NCBI GenBank assembly: GCA_947034895.1
Contig: OX344763.1
Coordinates: forward strand, 51,583,025 to 51,647,024
Source of the DNA: Rhytidiadelphus loreus
Lineage: Eukaryota > Streptophyta > Bryopsida > Hypnales > Hylocomiaceae
DNA length: 64,000 nt
Direction of reading: 5' to 3'
Part shown: piece after piece, positions 11,901 through 22,559 of the stretch
Position numbering within the stretch: position 1 is the first letter of the stretch
Layout: each line of letters starts with the position of its first letter
Program-made: the position numbers and the translations under genes
Notes under the pieces: model-generated
The model's database searches: none
The model's input: only the letters and a program-made list of their open reading frames with translations
What the model was told of the DNA's origin: nothing

Positions 11901-12455
11901 CATTGTTGCTCTCACGTTGCGAGGGTGAACTCCCAACAGATGAGCCTTCTGCCTCTTCAATGTGGAAGCGCCTGAACTAATTGCCGCTATCAAAATTGCA
12001 TGTTTTGTCACAAGATCAGCCCTACACCTTGCGTTCTTCACCTCCAATAGTGACTGCATCAAACCAAATATTATTTCCTTTTGAGCCTGAAGTTTAGCTG
12101 CAAGCCTACAAGACTCGGGCAAAACAACTTGTGCAAGTTCATTTGACTAGACTACCTACAAAACGGCTTGTTGATGCACTAAGTCTCCAGATTTATTCAA
12201 AGTCTCTGAGACGACGTCAATGATGGCTTTTGCATCGCGACGAACATGTCTATGATTTAATCTGGACATTGTTACAACGGAGCTCTGCCATTCCTTAATC
12301 TCCTCCGTCACAGTTTCTTTCTGCAACGCTGTTGCAATCCTTTTCCGTCTTCTACACTCTCGTTGTTGTTGTCGCTCCCTCTCTCGACGAGCTCTTTCAT
12401 CAAGACCAAGATGTATGATCCCACTTCTTCTTGTCACTGCTCTGGCACTCCCCAT
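8926..12455 (-). pseudogene. DDE-type transposase gene, decayed, multi-exon
   Basis: Read from 12455 leftwards. An Arg-rich N-terminus (12455-12156) continues in frame through two TAGs (12158-12156, 12149-12147) to 11682, where a third TAG abuts donor GTATGT, so the ancestral exon end was probably CAG/GTATGT. After an intron, an exon from about 10818 leads to the core: F-A-E-N-Y (about 10170), W-S-D-G-C-A-G-Q-F-K (about 9895) and G-S-G-H-G-K-G-P-H-D-G (about 9800). These match a plant transposase family with a DDE-like core that I cannot name securely. Damage: the residue before F-A-E-N-Y is Asn where I expect the first catalytic Asp, a one-T deletion near 9878 shifts the frame, and there are further TAG and TAA codons. 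A C-terminal piece is open at 9414-8926. Not functional as it stands. Confidence 0.6.
11001..11405 (+). repeat. 149-bp tandem duplication with a nested 71-bp duplication
   Basis: ATTATGCTTTCACCGCTT starts at 11001 and again at 11150, and the copies are about 93 percent alike. A 71-bp unit (AAATACATACAAGTT...CCAAATAACTT) then repeats at about 11266 and 11337. The array lies inside the presumed intron of the transposase gene. Confidence 0.8.
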
Positions 12456-12557
12456 TAAATTACCAAAAATACAAGCTCTGCCAAAATAACTAGTTCACAT
12501 TCCTAAATCCCCTAAATCCTACAGACATTGACGGTGCCCCGACTGCAACCCTAAAAC

Positions 12558-12700
12558 AAGCAAATACTACAGACTAGCACTCAAGCCTAAATCGCAGACA
12601 AGCACTAAAGCAAATACCACAGACAAGCACTGAAGCAAATACTGCAGATAAGCACTGAAGCAATACCGCAGAGAAGCACTCAAGCAAATACCGCAGACAC
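12558..12700 (+). repeat. 25-bp minisatellite, about 5.7 copies
   Basis: Unit close to AAGCAAATACCGCAGACAAG plus CACTG. Copies start near 12558, 12583, 12608, 12633, 12658 and 12682. It lies upstream of the transposase start codon (minus strand), in its probable 5' leader. Confidence 0.8.
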
Positions 12701-13608
12701 TCCTCCACCGAGAAATACTGAATCTGCAATTGCCAAAAGCAACCTCAATCGATCCTAAATCATGAACAGCCTAAATCCGAAGAAATCATCAACAAATAAC
12801 AGCAACAGTGGGAGAGATACTTGAATTCCTGAAGTAATCCTTCTCAGACTGAATCTGCCATAGCCAAAAGAAGTCACAAGAGGAGATGTGAACACACTTT
12901 GCACACACGACCGGAACAACCATCGCCAAAATCAAATGTGCTCACAGGAGCCATTGTGGGATGCTTCTCCCGCCAAACGAAACCCTAACTAGCCAAACAA
13001 ATGAAATCCGTAACGACTAGATGACGTCATCCTACCATGACTGCCCACTGAGGAAAACAGTGCTGGAAAATTTTCAACTTGTATTTTCAACTTCACACCC
13101 ATTTGGACATTTTCTTGTCATGCTAGTTTCCCAAAGAAATTTGGAAAAAGACAATTTCTTGACCCTTCTATGAACTTTGGAAAAAAAGGTTGAAAACAGA
13201 GCCTTAAAAAGTCCATAAGTACACTTCTACAAATGATTCAACTTAAAAGGAAATGAATTTTAGGCCCCTAAACCTAAAACACAACATATGATAAGTTGAT
13301 ATTCAAATAGTATATTTTTTCTCTTTGCTAAAAAACTCAAAACGAAATCATATTTCCTGTTTGCCAAAGTCCATATGCCAATTTCAAAAGTTCATAACTA
13401 TTATAATTTAAGATGAACTTTACAAAAATAAAGCACAATGTCCAACACAATAAAGTTTTCTATGTACATACAAATTTATACATCCAATGATGTGAGTTTA
13501 CTATGTGTATTTCATCTTGCAATACAAAGCACTTCTTGAAAATAGTAGTGTGACCAAAAAAGTGAGCCACCCAACCGTGCATTCACCCATGAGAGAAAGA
13601 GTTGCTTG
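12701..13608. other. Non-coding leader and spacer
   Basis: No supported gene. The left part is the upstream region of the minus-strand transposase and the right part is AT-rich. The 27-bp stretch 13562-13588 is the inverted near-copy (25 of 27) of 903-929. Confidence 0.4.
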
Positions 13609-14035
13609 AAGATGAGCTACGTCGTCTGCAGAAGGTTGATTCAGTTGCTACCATTGCCAGTCTTAGAATCAAACCGGCAAAACATTTGAGACTGTGAATT
13701 CCGCTTTGCAGACTTGTTCCAATGCCTATGGTGAGGCTAACATTGTCCTCTGACCTATTGAAACTTGAGCAAGAGTTTGTACATGGTTACTGTAAGGGAG
13801 CAGCGGTGTTCTATGTCTCTACTAAAAATGAAGCAGGAGAGAGCTCGAAGTTTACAATGGACAAGTTAACCAATGGAACCCATGTTGGAAGCAAGCAAAT
13901 GATGATTTTCAATGCATTTGTTGAATCAGACCTTGACTTGAAGTCATGAAGAACCTCAAGTTTTTCGTGTGTGACGAAAATCACTATCAAATTGCATGGA
14001 TGAGCCATATTACAAGAACATCATATTCATTAAAA
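13609..14035 (+). pseudogene. Fragment of a TE protein with degenerate ParB-like motif
   Basis: Coding signal runs K-E-L-L-E-D-E-L-R-R-L (from about 13599), then the frame 13722-13949 (P-M-V-R-L-T-L-S-S-D-L-L...), then, after TGA 13947, a different frame with F-F-V-C-D-E-N-H-Y-Q-I-A-W-M. The last motif resembles the ParB/sulfiredoxin core V-x-D-G-x-H-R-x-A with G-to-E and R-to-Y changes. ParB-like domains are common partners of N4/N6 DNA methyltransferases in phage and plasmid proteins, and a methyltransferase-like gene lies 15 kb to the right. Frameshifted and not functional; the ParB match is tentative. Confidence 0.35.
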
Positions 14036-14254
14036 TAGGAGATTGGGAGCCTCCCAAAATAATGTTGTCTATTTTGAGGCTTGACAATTTAAGTCGAGTT
14101 AAAGTGAATTTAAGTTGATGGGAACTCAATTCTTTAGTTGTAAGTTGTAGTTTTCATTAAAATGGGAGTTTAAAGTCTCAGAGTACAATGTATAGTAGAA
14201 AGAGAGGAAAGTGATTTTTCATATAAGTGCCTACTGTTTCTAGTGTTGAACCAA

Positions 14255-14410
14255 GTCATGAGCCAAACGATTGGTTGGAAGGGGCTATTTATCTCATTCA
14301 GGCGGTCCGAGTTCGATTCTCATTGAACTCGTATGAGCGACTTGAAGAAATACATGACTTGGTACTGCTATGTGAACTTTGCAGGCAGGAAGTATACAAG
14401 TTGTAACAAC
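14255..14410 (+). mobile_element. tRNA-derived SINE-like element
   Basis: An A-box-like stretch at about 14259-14272 (GAGCCAAACGATTGG) is followed 37 bp later by a good B box, GAGTTCGATTC (14309-14319), as in RNA polymerase III promoters. The flanks do not fold into a complete tRNA cloverleaf and a non-tRNA body follows, so a SINE head fits better than a tRNA gene. The 3' end is not defined. Confidence 0.45.
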
Positions 14411-14821
14411 CAACCGGCCCCCTATCCAAAATTGTGACAAGTGCTTCACACGTTAACAAACTAAAAAGCGGTCTTATCCACTACCACCTTTTTCCAATTC
14501 TAATTCTTTTTCAAATGACATGTATAAAGTCAATAAATATAGAAATTGAATTGAAACATAGAGACAATTTTATAAATGAAGTAATAAAAAAAAAAATTGA
14601 ATACAATGTAAAAGGACACTTGTTGCACAAGTGACTTTATACTACAAAATCAAAATAATCATAAAACTCCAATCTATATATCTAATCTAGATCAAGTAAA
14701 ATCGATTATTTAAAATCCTTTTTAGTTATACAAGAACAAAACAAAACAATACCACATGTAATAAAAATAGTGAATACAATATAAAAAAATTTGAATGTTG
14801 TCTATACCAAGTCGTCTATCT

Positions 14822-17150
14822 TCAATCAGAATTGTACGCAAACAAACTACAAATGATAATGTTGATCTGAGCAGACGATATTTTAAGGACACATTCAATT
14901 GTGTCCTTCTTCACCCTAGACTTCCAAGCCGTCACTAGTGAATTTGTTTCTTCCCAAATTGGGTTTTGGGTCTCATCCACTTTCCAACGCAATCTCTTAG
15001 TGGAATCCCACCCAGTATAGTATTCTTGAACTATTCGCTCACATGACGTGGGCCGGAAGTATTGAATCAATGCACAGTTAGGATGATCTGGGTTCGCAAA
15101 AGGATCAGACAAGGCTCGCGCAATTTATATCAGCTTTGCATCTCCATCCGTTGGCCGAACGGCCACAAAGTACCCTTCGAAAACATTACGGGCTACACAA
15201 AAAGATGGTAATGGACGATTGCGGAGTTGCCCTACAAAGGCATCACATTCAGCAAACTCCTCATGCACCTCACCATCATCATCAAGTTCATCTTCTTCTG
15301 TCGTTTCTACGCGAGTAGAAGGCCAAAAGTCGTCCTTCAACACAGCTAATGGTTCAATTGGCTCCTTCAAGGCCGCATTCACCGCCTGCCAATAGAACAC
15401 TAAGTGTTCAAACCTTCTCTGGTATTCTCCACTCCCATCCTCATTACACAATGCGTCCCAATACTTGATGAAGCCTAATAACCCTTTGTAGATCTCATCC
15501 ACACTTTGCATTGGGAAATGGACCATAGGCATTGGCTCCCCTCAAGGCCAAAGACTACGTCCTTTAGTATCCTCTCGCCATAATTTGATCCCTCCACCTT
15601 CCTCAGGGAGCCAATCACTATCAGTGCAATAGTGCTTGTACTTCATAATTAGAACACCTACTGAGTTCAGATAAAACTTGAATTGTTGTGCCTTCGTATG
15701 GCCAACAAGTGCCTCTTCTCCATCCAAAATGGAACCTTCTATGAAGGCTTTAAAATCTGGCACCTCCTCAATAAGGTGAGGAATTGTAGGTATAGAATCC
15801 ACATCCATAAAGGACTTCATGAGAGATGGGATGGTAGGGAAGTTTTATTTTTTCAACTGCATACTCCACCTCCAAACAAGGCATCTATGTCATAATGCGT
15901 GTGCCCAACTAACATGAAACTAACATAGACCTCACGGAAGACCTTCATAGCAACAAGAAGGGACCAAAACGCAAACACAAATGTATTCTTGTTGTCTCCC
16001 GTGGCATTGTCTATTTGTACATTTAGAACCGAAGGAAGAGAAGTGGGAAGAATTGCAACTTCGGGTTGTGGACGAAGTGAAGATTTGCAAACATCCAATC
16101 CTTGTAGCATAGTACAGAATAGAGGAGCGGAGCTCAATCCAGCAAACAATTCCTGCGAGGAATACTTCAGTGGAAGCTCAAGATCTCGAAAGAGTTTTGC
16201 TAACGACCCCACCGTGTAGTTTGAGTTGTGAAGGAAAATGTCTAAACCATAATGAGCATAACTCACATCACCGTGTCCATGGGCAATCATACCTGTCACA
16301 GAAACTGGTAGCTTCATGAGCCCATCTAGTTGTTTACTTTTGTGAGAGAATATAGGGGATGCCGTTTTTGCATGATCCATTTTGTCATGCATGATTGTCA
16401 AGCATTCATGAGGATATGCGCTTGACTTATAGCAATTCACGTAATACTGATCTCGATGTGCTCGAGCCTTTGCCAGATGCTTGTCTAATAGATGAGTCCA
16501 TTTCCTTTGTAAACCTTGAACGGCGGTCCTCCTCAAAGTTTGTAGTTGATCACACTTGGAGCACCTAGCAAAATTGTCCCTTGGCTTTTTGGCACTGAAT
16601 TCAGGGAAGTTTAGTTTTCTAATCTTACTAACATTAGAAGCTGAGACTTCTTTAAGTCGAACATATCATTTGCTGCATTGACCTCAGGAATAGTTTCCTT
16701 CCATATGAAAGTAGCCGGCAAAATCATGGACACCTTCTTTTCTCTAGATGGAAGAGTGTACATGCAATGTGGCATGTGATCCGCTCACTTATCAAGTAGG
16801 CACTTCAACGTCGCGGTGGCTTGCAAAGTATGATTTCTAGGCTTCTGTGTACCGAAGTTTCCATGACGCTGAGCTTGATTACTTCTCGCAGCGAATCCTT
16901 GGAAACGATGGAATGTTGTCTCTGAGACACCAGTAATATGTCGCCATGCCGCCATGCAAACATCAATTCTTTCGATAGTGACCACCCTCTTCCCCTGGGC
17001 ATCATGATGGACTTGACGATGAACATCTAGCTTCATGTGGTATTGGAACTCGAGCGTTGAGTTGTGGTACATACGTTCACGGAAAGCCCGAATCTTTTCC
17101 CTTGGAAAAGGTTGAATGCAATTGTTGGAGCAACAAGTTTTGCTCAACAC
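14822..17150 (-). pseudogene. DUF7869-type transposon protein, decayed
   Basis: Pieces in order on the minus strand: 17150-16785 (I-D-V-C..., helical), a stretch from about 16625 with C-S-K-C-D, 16536-15853 with H-D-K-M-D, then I-D-N-A-T-G-D-N-K-N and V-G-H-T-H-Y-D-I-D-A-L-F-G, then 15820-15542, 15532-15125 and 15112-14822. The D-N...N-K-N and G-H-T-H-x-D-I-D motifs are hallmarks of the family I know as DUF7869, transposase-like proteins of plants and invertebrates. Breaks: TGA 16785-16783, a shift near 16640, a shift and TAA near 15880-15850, TGA at about 15540, TAA at about 15122. The second His-x-Asp position reads Tyr-Asp. An old, dead copy. Confidence 0.65.
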
Positions 17151-17270
17151 TGAATTGATTGACTACTGACTGAGCAAGTCCCTGGCCTTCACACACTGTG
17201 GGAGTATGCATTATCTACATTGACAGAAATAATAGACAATAGTAATTATATAGAGTAGAAATTTTCAAAA

Positions 17271-20200
17271 TTTCCGTAATGGGAAGGGAATAGGAAGCCT
17301 AAAACCGGAAATAGGAATTAGAGGCTTTACGGAAAACCTTAAACTGTAATTAGGGTTACAGTCAGATCCGGAAAACCTATCCGGAAACCCTAACCCTAAT
17401 CCGGAAACCGGAAAGTTCCGGCCGAGTAGGCCCTAGAGCCTAGTCCGGCTAGGCCGAAAAGCTACTTAACCCCCACTGTTTTCATCATTCTCCCTCTTTT
17501 TCCGCGTGATTATCGCGATGGCGCTTAGTGAGTGAAAGTGTGGTGAGATAGGAACGCGTTAAGGAGAGAAGGGGAGGCCGGTGCCGATCGCACCGGAAAG
17601 TAGAACGGAAGATTAGCGGAAACTTAGCAGATCAGGCGACGGAAACTTAGCGGAAACTTAGCGGAAACATTAGCGGAAGTGAGTCGAAAGTGAGGATAGA
17701 GTATGTCTGTAGTTATGGCAGGGCCCAGTGTGCTACGGAAGTTAGGGATCACGGCCAGATGATCAATCCGGAAATCCCTGAGAATCCGGAACACCACCAT
17801 CAGTTGGAGGATGACTTGACGGATATGGGGTGTCTGGGGTTTCTGAAGAGACCCTGGAGCATCCGGAGCGAGGAGATGATAGACGAGCTAGTCTATGGCA
17901 CCCCGAATCAATACCACCTAACCGTTAGGGGTCGTCCAAAGTCCTGGACAGTAGAGATATGGGCCGGAGTCTATTTCGCGTCCACTAGAGGATCCGGATG
18001 GGCCGGGCGGACAGAAAAATTCGCCGCGGATAGATTCCGGAACCCGGCAGATCCGAAGGAGGGATACACCGCATCCGACTGCCGGAACCCTAGGGACCAG
18101 AGACTCTTAGAGTTTTTGAGCCCCATCCTATATCCGGAAAAGCCGAGCCGGATTATAGTAACCCTGGCAAATACAGTCTTTGGAGCCTTAGGGGAAAGAG
18201 GGAAACCGGCCCCTAGACCAGTTAGTTGGGGGCTCATTATCTAGTCGATAGTGGATAAGCTTTCCGGAAACCTGGTGGGAAAGAAATCAAGTCCCATCAG
18301 TCCGTACTTCCTCCACTTGTATCACAAGCAGGAGGTACTCAGTAGTCCGGAAGATATCATCTACCGACAGGGAGATAGCTTACTCCGATACGGACTTCCT
18401 CCGGATTCGGATCCGACGGATGAAGAGCCGGAAGAGGATGTGAAGCCAGAAATGGAGCATGACTCACCGGAGAGGCACGACTCATGCCGGAAGAGCACAG
18501 ACCCGGATTCAAGAGGGAAGAACCAACTTACGGATCCTATTCCATCCTGGAACACTGATCCGGAACTGGATATCTTCGAGTCGACAATCTCCTGGCTGCG
18601 GAGTTAGAAGACTGCCAACGACCGGATGGCCACCCTGATCCGGAGAGTCTGCACGGTATTGAAGGTAGCGGACGAAACGGAGATCGTGGAGGCAATCAAA
18701 AGCAGACTGGATCCGGAGATGATCCGCTTGTTGGAGGGACGGATCCGGGCAGTAGAGGCGGAACGCGACCATCTTCAAAATCGCGCAACGTGGGCGGAAA
18801 GGGAGATGCACACCGCCAACAAACGAGCGACGGATGCGACGGAGCTGGTCCGGAAGTTGAGAGACCTGATCGACCCGCCAGCAGATATCATCACGAGATT
18901 CGCGCTTTGGAACAACCAGATGACCCGGGAAGGCCATATTTCCAAAACCAAGGTTGTGAAGATATTGGTAGAGTTCGAGGCGCGGATTGAGGTTGCATTG
19001 AAGGAAATGCGGCACTTGGTGGGTCACTTCGATCCACTCAGCGGATTGGAGGAGTTTTCGGAAATACCCGGAGGTGAGTTCCCGGAGACAACTCAACTGA
19101 ACTTGGGAGAACGATCGTCGGCCTAGCAACCCGGAAGATCCTCGGTGCAGAAGGAGGTTACGGATGGTAGGAGGATTCCGGATCCGGTTCTAACGCCCCG
19201 GACTACCTCGGTAAACCTCTTCCCCCCTATCCAGGATCCCGCTGCAGACGTGACGGCAATGACGGAGGATCCGGTTGGGATTCAGAATCCGGCCCGGACC
19301 CATCCGGAGGAATTCACCCACATGCAGCAGGAGACCCCTCCGCGGCCGCCACCGTCGACCCCGATTGAGTTCATTGACCTCGAGAAGAAGAAGGCTACCC
19401 GGCGGAAGAACAGCAGCGATCCGGTGGAGGTTCTCGAGTCGGAGGAAGAGGAGGCAGTGACGAACTCGTCTTCCGAGTCGGAGTATGCGGAGACAGATCC
19501 GGGTCCGCCAAGGACCCGATCCGCAACCAAGTCCACCCCGACGAAGCAGATCCGGCCGAAGGCGCCGACCCGGATTACGAAGGGCGGAACGTCCGCGAAG
19601 AAGGCGCGGAAGGATAAATGACTAGGTTGCGTAGTTGGATTGTTAGTTTTAGTATTTTGTCTTCATCGCGAGTTTTCCGGATGTGGGACCCGCTGATCCG
19701 GAATGCTAAGTAGTTCCGGATTTCTAGGAATTTAACGGCTTTCCATTTTTCCCGGAACGGTCACTTGGCCGTTGTCCGGATTTTCAGCTGGCCGTTGGCC
19801 GCTTTTTCTTTGGACCGTTTTGGTCGTGTTGTTTTGGTTTTTAAGGGTGGGCCGGCTTGTGGCCTGTCATTCCATTTTGTGTCATTCAATCTGAGCACCC
19901 AAGAATAAACACCTTGGGAATCATTATCTTGCGTATCGCATTTTGATTACTTGTGTGTGGGTGTATCCGGGAGAGTGTGCAAGGTAGGAATCCGGATTGG
20001 TTGTTATCCGGATCCGGCTAAAGGTATCTTGTAGAATAGTTTAGATTGAACTTGAGGAGCTGTGCGTGGTGCCTTTAAATCGCTGGAACGGTGATCCGGT
20101 GGGATCCGGTAGTGGTCAGGGAGCTAGTCCGGGAACTCGAGAGGAGTCCCGTGCGGAAGTCGGCAACCGCCTAGTGGAATATTCCCAAACCACCGGAAGG

Positions 20201-20690
20201 TCTGCCAACCTCAGGAGTAGGTGAAAGCTTGATCCGGAAAATAGCTGAGTGTCGTTGTAGTAAGGGCGGGTGTGGGTGTAACTCTGCGTGACCTACCTTC
20301 TGGGTGGCCACCCAGAATGTTGTGAGAGGGACCATCTTTCCTCCTTACCGGACTGAGAACTTTGAGGACGGATAGTTGTTTGTTGTCTAGGAGTTGATAT
20401 GTATGTTACTTGAGTGGTGATGTTCCCCACCCCTCGGAAAGAGCAAGTGAGGACCCTCTGAGGGTAAAACAGAGGTACCCAAAACCGGTGTGACGAATAG
20501 TGAGAGTAGAAATCCGGATCAAGGTGGATCCGGATTAGATTCCGGAAGGCAATATTTCCGGAACTTGGTGTTTGTGTTGTGCCGGATCCTACTACGGATT
20601 GTCATTTCCGGGTAGATCCCTAGTTCCGGAAGCTTATCTACCGCGACAACATCTGGAATTCCCTGGGACGATAACTCGTGTCATCTTAAC
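17271..20690 (+). mobile_element. CCGGA-saturated retroelement-like unit
   Basis: GC content and vocabulary change abruptly at about 17271 and again near 20690. CCGGA occurs about 50 times (hand count), very often as the palindrome TCCGGA, in coding and non-coding parts alike. Layout: a promoter-like 5' part (17271-17758) with reiterated CGGAAACTTAG near 17610-17670, one long frame (17759-19621), then about 1.05 kb resembling an LTR/leader (AATAAA near 19902). I found no pol domains and no matching left LTR, so it is either the 3' end of a gypsy-type element or a non-autonomous unit. A 7-bp-stem hairpin lies at 20611-20642. Confidence 0.5.
17759..19621 (+). pseudogene. Gag-like/plant transposon ORF with three in-frame TAG codons
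   Basis: One frame runs from ATG 17759 (a GTG at 17690 is also in frame) to TGA 19619-19621, 620 codons. It is interrupted only by TAG 18242-18244, 18605-18607 and 19124-19126, with no TAA, TGA or frameshift. The N-terminal part (to about residue 165, W-G-L-I-I) looks like the globular domain of plant retroelement accessory proteins. Residues about 290-450 are a charged coiled coil. The C-terminus is Ser/Pro/Arg rich and ends in basic runs, suiting nucleic-acid binding. All three TAGs could derive from CAG (Gln). CCG-GAN codons are over-used because of the element-wide CCGGA motif. Confidence 0.5.
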
Positions 20691-20702
20691 GCTTTTGTGG
20701 TG

Positions 20703-21200
20703 TTAAAGATACCTACGCCTAGACTGCGCGTACGACACACACGTTTCAGGACGAGGATTTATGACAAAGAATGTATATGGTCTCAACCTTGAAGAAGAAG
20801 TTTGTGCGCGACTAGCTTCCCGACGATTGTAATCGTCACAAAGCTCATGATCGCGAAGACTTGATCCATTCAAGAACACACGTTCAATAGGCCAAGCGTG
20901 GAGAGAATATCTCCAATCCACTGGAACATCTTCAGTACGTAGCAATTTAGAGATGTGAACCGCAATAAGAGAATCTCCGAGGGGACCTTCAGAACCAAGG
21001 ACAAGGTCGGAGTTCACACTGTAACAAAGTCCCTCCGCTACAAGCAAACCATCAACATTGTAAGGGATGACCACCTGCGTCATCCAAAGCCGTCGAGGGA
21101 TGCCTTTATAGTCAGGAATGTTGACAGTCTCTTCAGGATCATTGTAAATCTCGCCATCATCGGAAGAGTACTTTGGCACTACCACCATTCCGTGCTCCAT
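20703..21200 (-). CDS. Unrecognised protein or exon, left gene of the dyad-bearing element
   Basis: An uninterrupted 165-codon frame, M-E-H-G-M-V-V-V-P-K..., ends at TAA 20705-20703, immediately beside the CCGGA element. Composition is balanced and acidic early (S-S-D-D-G-E), with an Arg-rich tail. No family is recognised. Its upstream DNA (to the right) carries six copies of the TTCAACTCG-N3-CGAGTTGAA dyad, starting 93 bp from the ATG, which ties it to the methyltransferase-like gene at 29-33 kb that has the same motif. An acceptor-like AG inside the first codons (ATGGAG/CAC) leaves open that this is an internal exon. Confidence 0.45.
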   Translation of the reverse strand: MEHGMVVVPKYSSDDGEIYNDPEETVNIPDYKGIPRRLWMTQVVIPYNVDGLLVAEGLCYSVNSDLVLGSEGPLGDSLIAVHISKLLRTEDVPVDWRYSLHAWPIERVFLNGSSLRDHELCDDYNRREASRAQTSSSRLRPYTFFVINPRPETCVSYAQSRRRYL

Positions 21201-21292
21201 TACATCCGTAAAAGAACCACAGACAAATGAGTGGACCAGAACAAGACATACAACAATGCATTTGGAAGTAGTAAAGCACCAAAGTATCCATA

Positions 21293-22134
21293 ATTCAACT
21301 CGGCCCGAGTTGAATGTTCATACCATAATCAAACTAATCACAACACTGAATAATAAAATTCCAGTTCATAATTATAACTACAACCAGTTGTATAGAAGAA
21401 AAAGACATCAAACAACACATTTTACAAAATAAAAAATAACTAACACCAGCTGAAAAATACATCCACTCTAGATTTCCATATAGATAAAAACACCAATAAT
21501 GTCTAACATTTAAATTGTGGCCATTCATTCCTGTTCAGTTGAAGTTTAAATGTCCTCGTTGATTATTTTAATATTAAGAGTTTCTGGGGATAATAATTAA
21601 GAATTCAATGTTCAACTCGCATCGAGTTAGACATTCTTCTGATATGAAGAAATTAATCATAGGCATACATATCTGTAATTGTAAAGTTACAATTAGCATT
21701 TATATGATCACCATGACTTCCATTGAATATAAATTAATTCACAGGTGTCAAGAGTTCATTCCAGAGAATCTTCGTTAAATAAGGAAGATACAAAAATATC
21801 AATCACCATTGAACATCAAAGCATCTCACTATACAAGTCAGCCTTTTAACTCGAGTCAAGTTAAATGGAGAGAGCACATTAACCTGTATGAAGGATTGGA
21901 TTTATAAACATTATGTCCATTGGAAACCAAACCAAACGTTCAAGGATATCTTTTCAACTCGAGTCGATTTAAATACCGAGTAATCAGTGTTGAAAATTAT
22001 TTTACATTCATTACAAATTAACATTTCAGTTCAATACTCAAACCAGATATTCAACTCAAGCGGAGTTGAACAGTAGACAGAATTATTCATTATTGTCAAT
22101 CTGTGGTTATTTCGTTAACTCGAGTCGAGTTGAA
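21293..22134. promoter_or_regulatory. Cluster of six 21-bp dyads (left cluster)
   Basis: Sites at 21293-21315 (a perfect 11-1-11 palindrome), 21611-21631, 21845-21865, 21953-21973, 22050-22070 and 22114-22134. The consensus is TTCAACTCG-N3-CGAGTTGAA. Most deviations are C-to-T or G-to-A, consistent with decay of methylated cytosines. The size, the variable 3-bp centre and the symmetry suit binding of a protein dimer. An RNA stem-loop (8-bp stem, 5-nt loop) is also possible if transcribed. Located upstream of, or in a 5' intron of, the minus-strand gene at 20703-21200. Confidence 0.8.
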
Positions 22135-22269
22135 TTCAGAATTTGTTGGATTGAAATTATATGATTTACCATTTATCATCTGTTTTCCGTAAAACCCGAT
22201 GTAATTATTGAAGGACTTAAATTAACGTACTCTATGAGTATTACATGAAGTCCAGAATATATACTATGA

Positions 22270-22559
22270 CAAGGATTGGAACCATACAATGCAAATGGAG
22301 GAATATGTAAGTGCAATATCCCATTTAGATATTTGGTCAGTGAACTCTAAAATAGTAGAGTTCACTCAAACATTGCGAAACCAGTGGGTGGTACAATGTT
22401 TACAATACTGTGAAAAGGATTAAAAAAATGCAATGCAAATAGAAGAAAATGTAATATGCAATCTCCCATTCCAACACCTGATTAGTGCACTCAAAAATAC
22501 AAATGTTCACTCACGCAATGCAAAACCTGTGGGTGGTACAATGCTTTCACTTCGTGATG
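22270..22559 (+). repeat. Imperfect tandem duplication, about 145 bp x 2
   Basis: CAATGCAAATGGAGGAA at 22287 and CAATGCAAATAGAAGAA at 22431 open two copies, each ending GTGGGTGGTACAATG. The copies have diverged by about 20 percent. The frame 22433-22681 overlaps the second copy and has no recognisable features. Confidence 0.65.

Noticed and set aside
14255..14330. tRNA gene
   Set aside because: The B box is good, but acceptor and anticodon stems do not pair and a non-tRNA body follows; a SINE head fits better.
19124..19135. Programmed UAG read-through of the TAG-CAA-YYA (tobamovirus) type
   Set aside because: The codons after TAG are CAA CCC, which lacks the final A of the CAR-YYA context, and the other two TAGs have unrelated contexts.
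20611..20660. Helitron 3' end (hairpin plus CTRR)
   Set aside because: A 7-bp stem with an 18-nt loop is followed by CTGG, but no TC 5' end or Rep/helicase coding sequence is present.
20640..20675. Primer-binding site of an LTR element (TGGAATTCCCTGGGA)
   Set aside because: The complement does not resemble a plausible tRNA 3' end, and no matching LTR copy was found.
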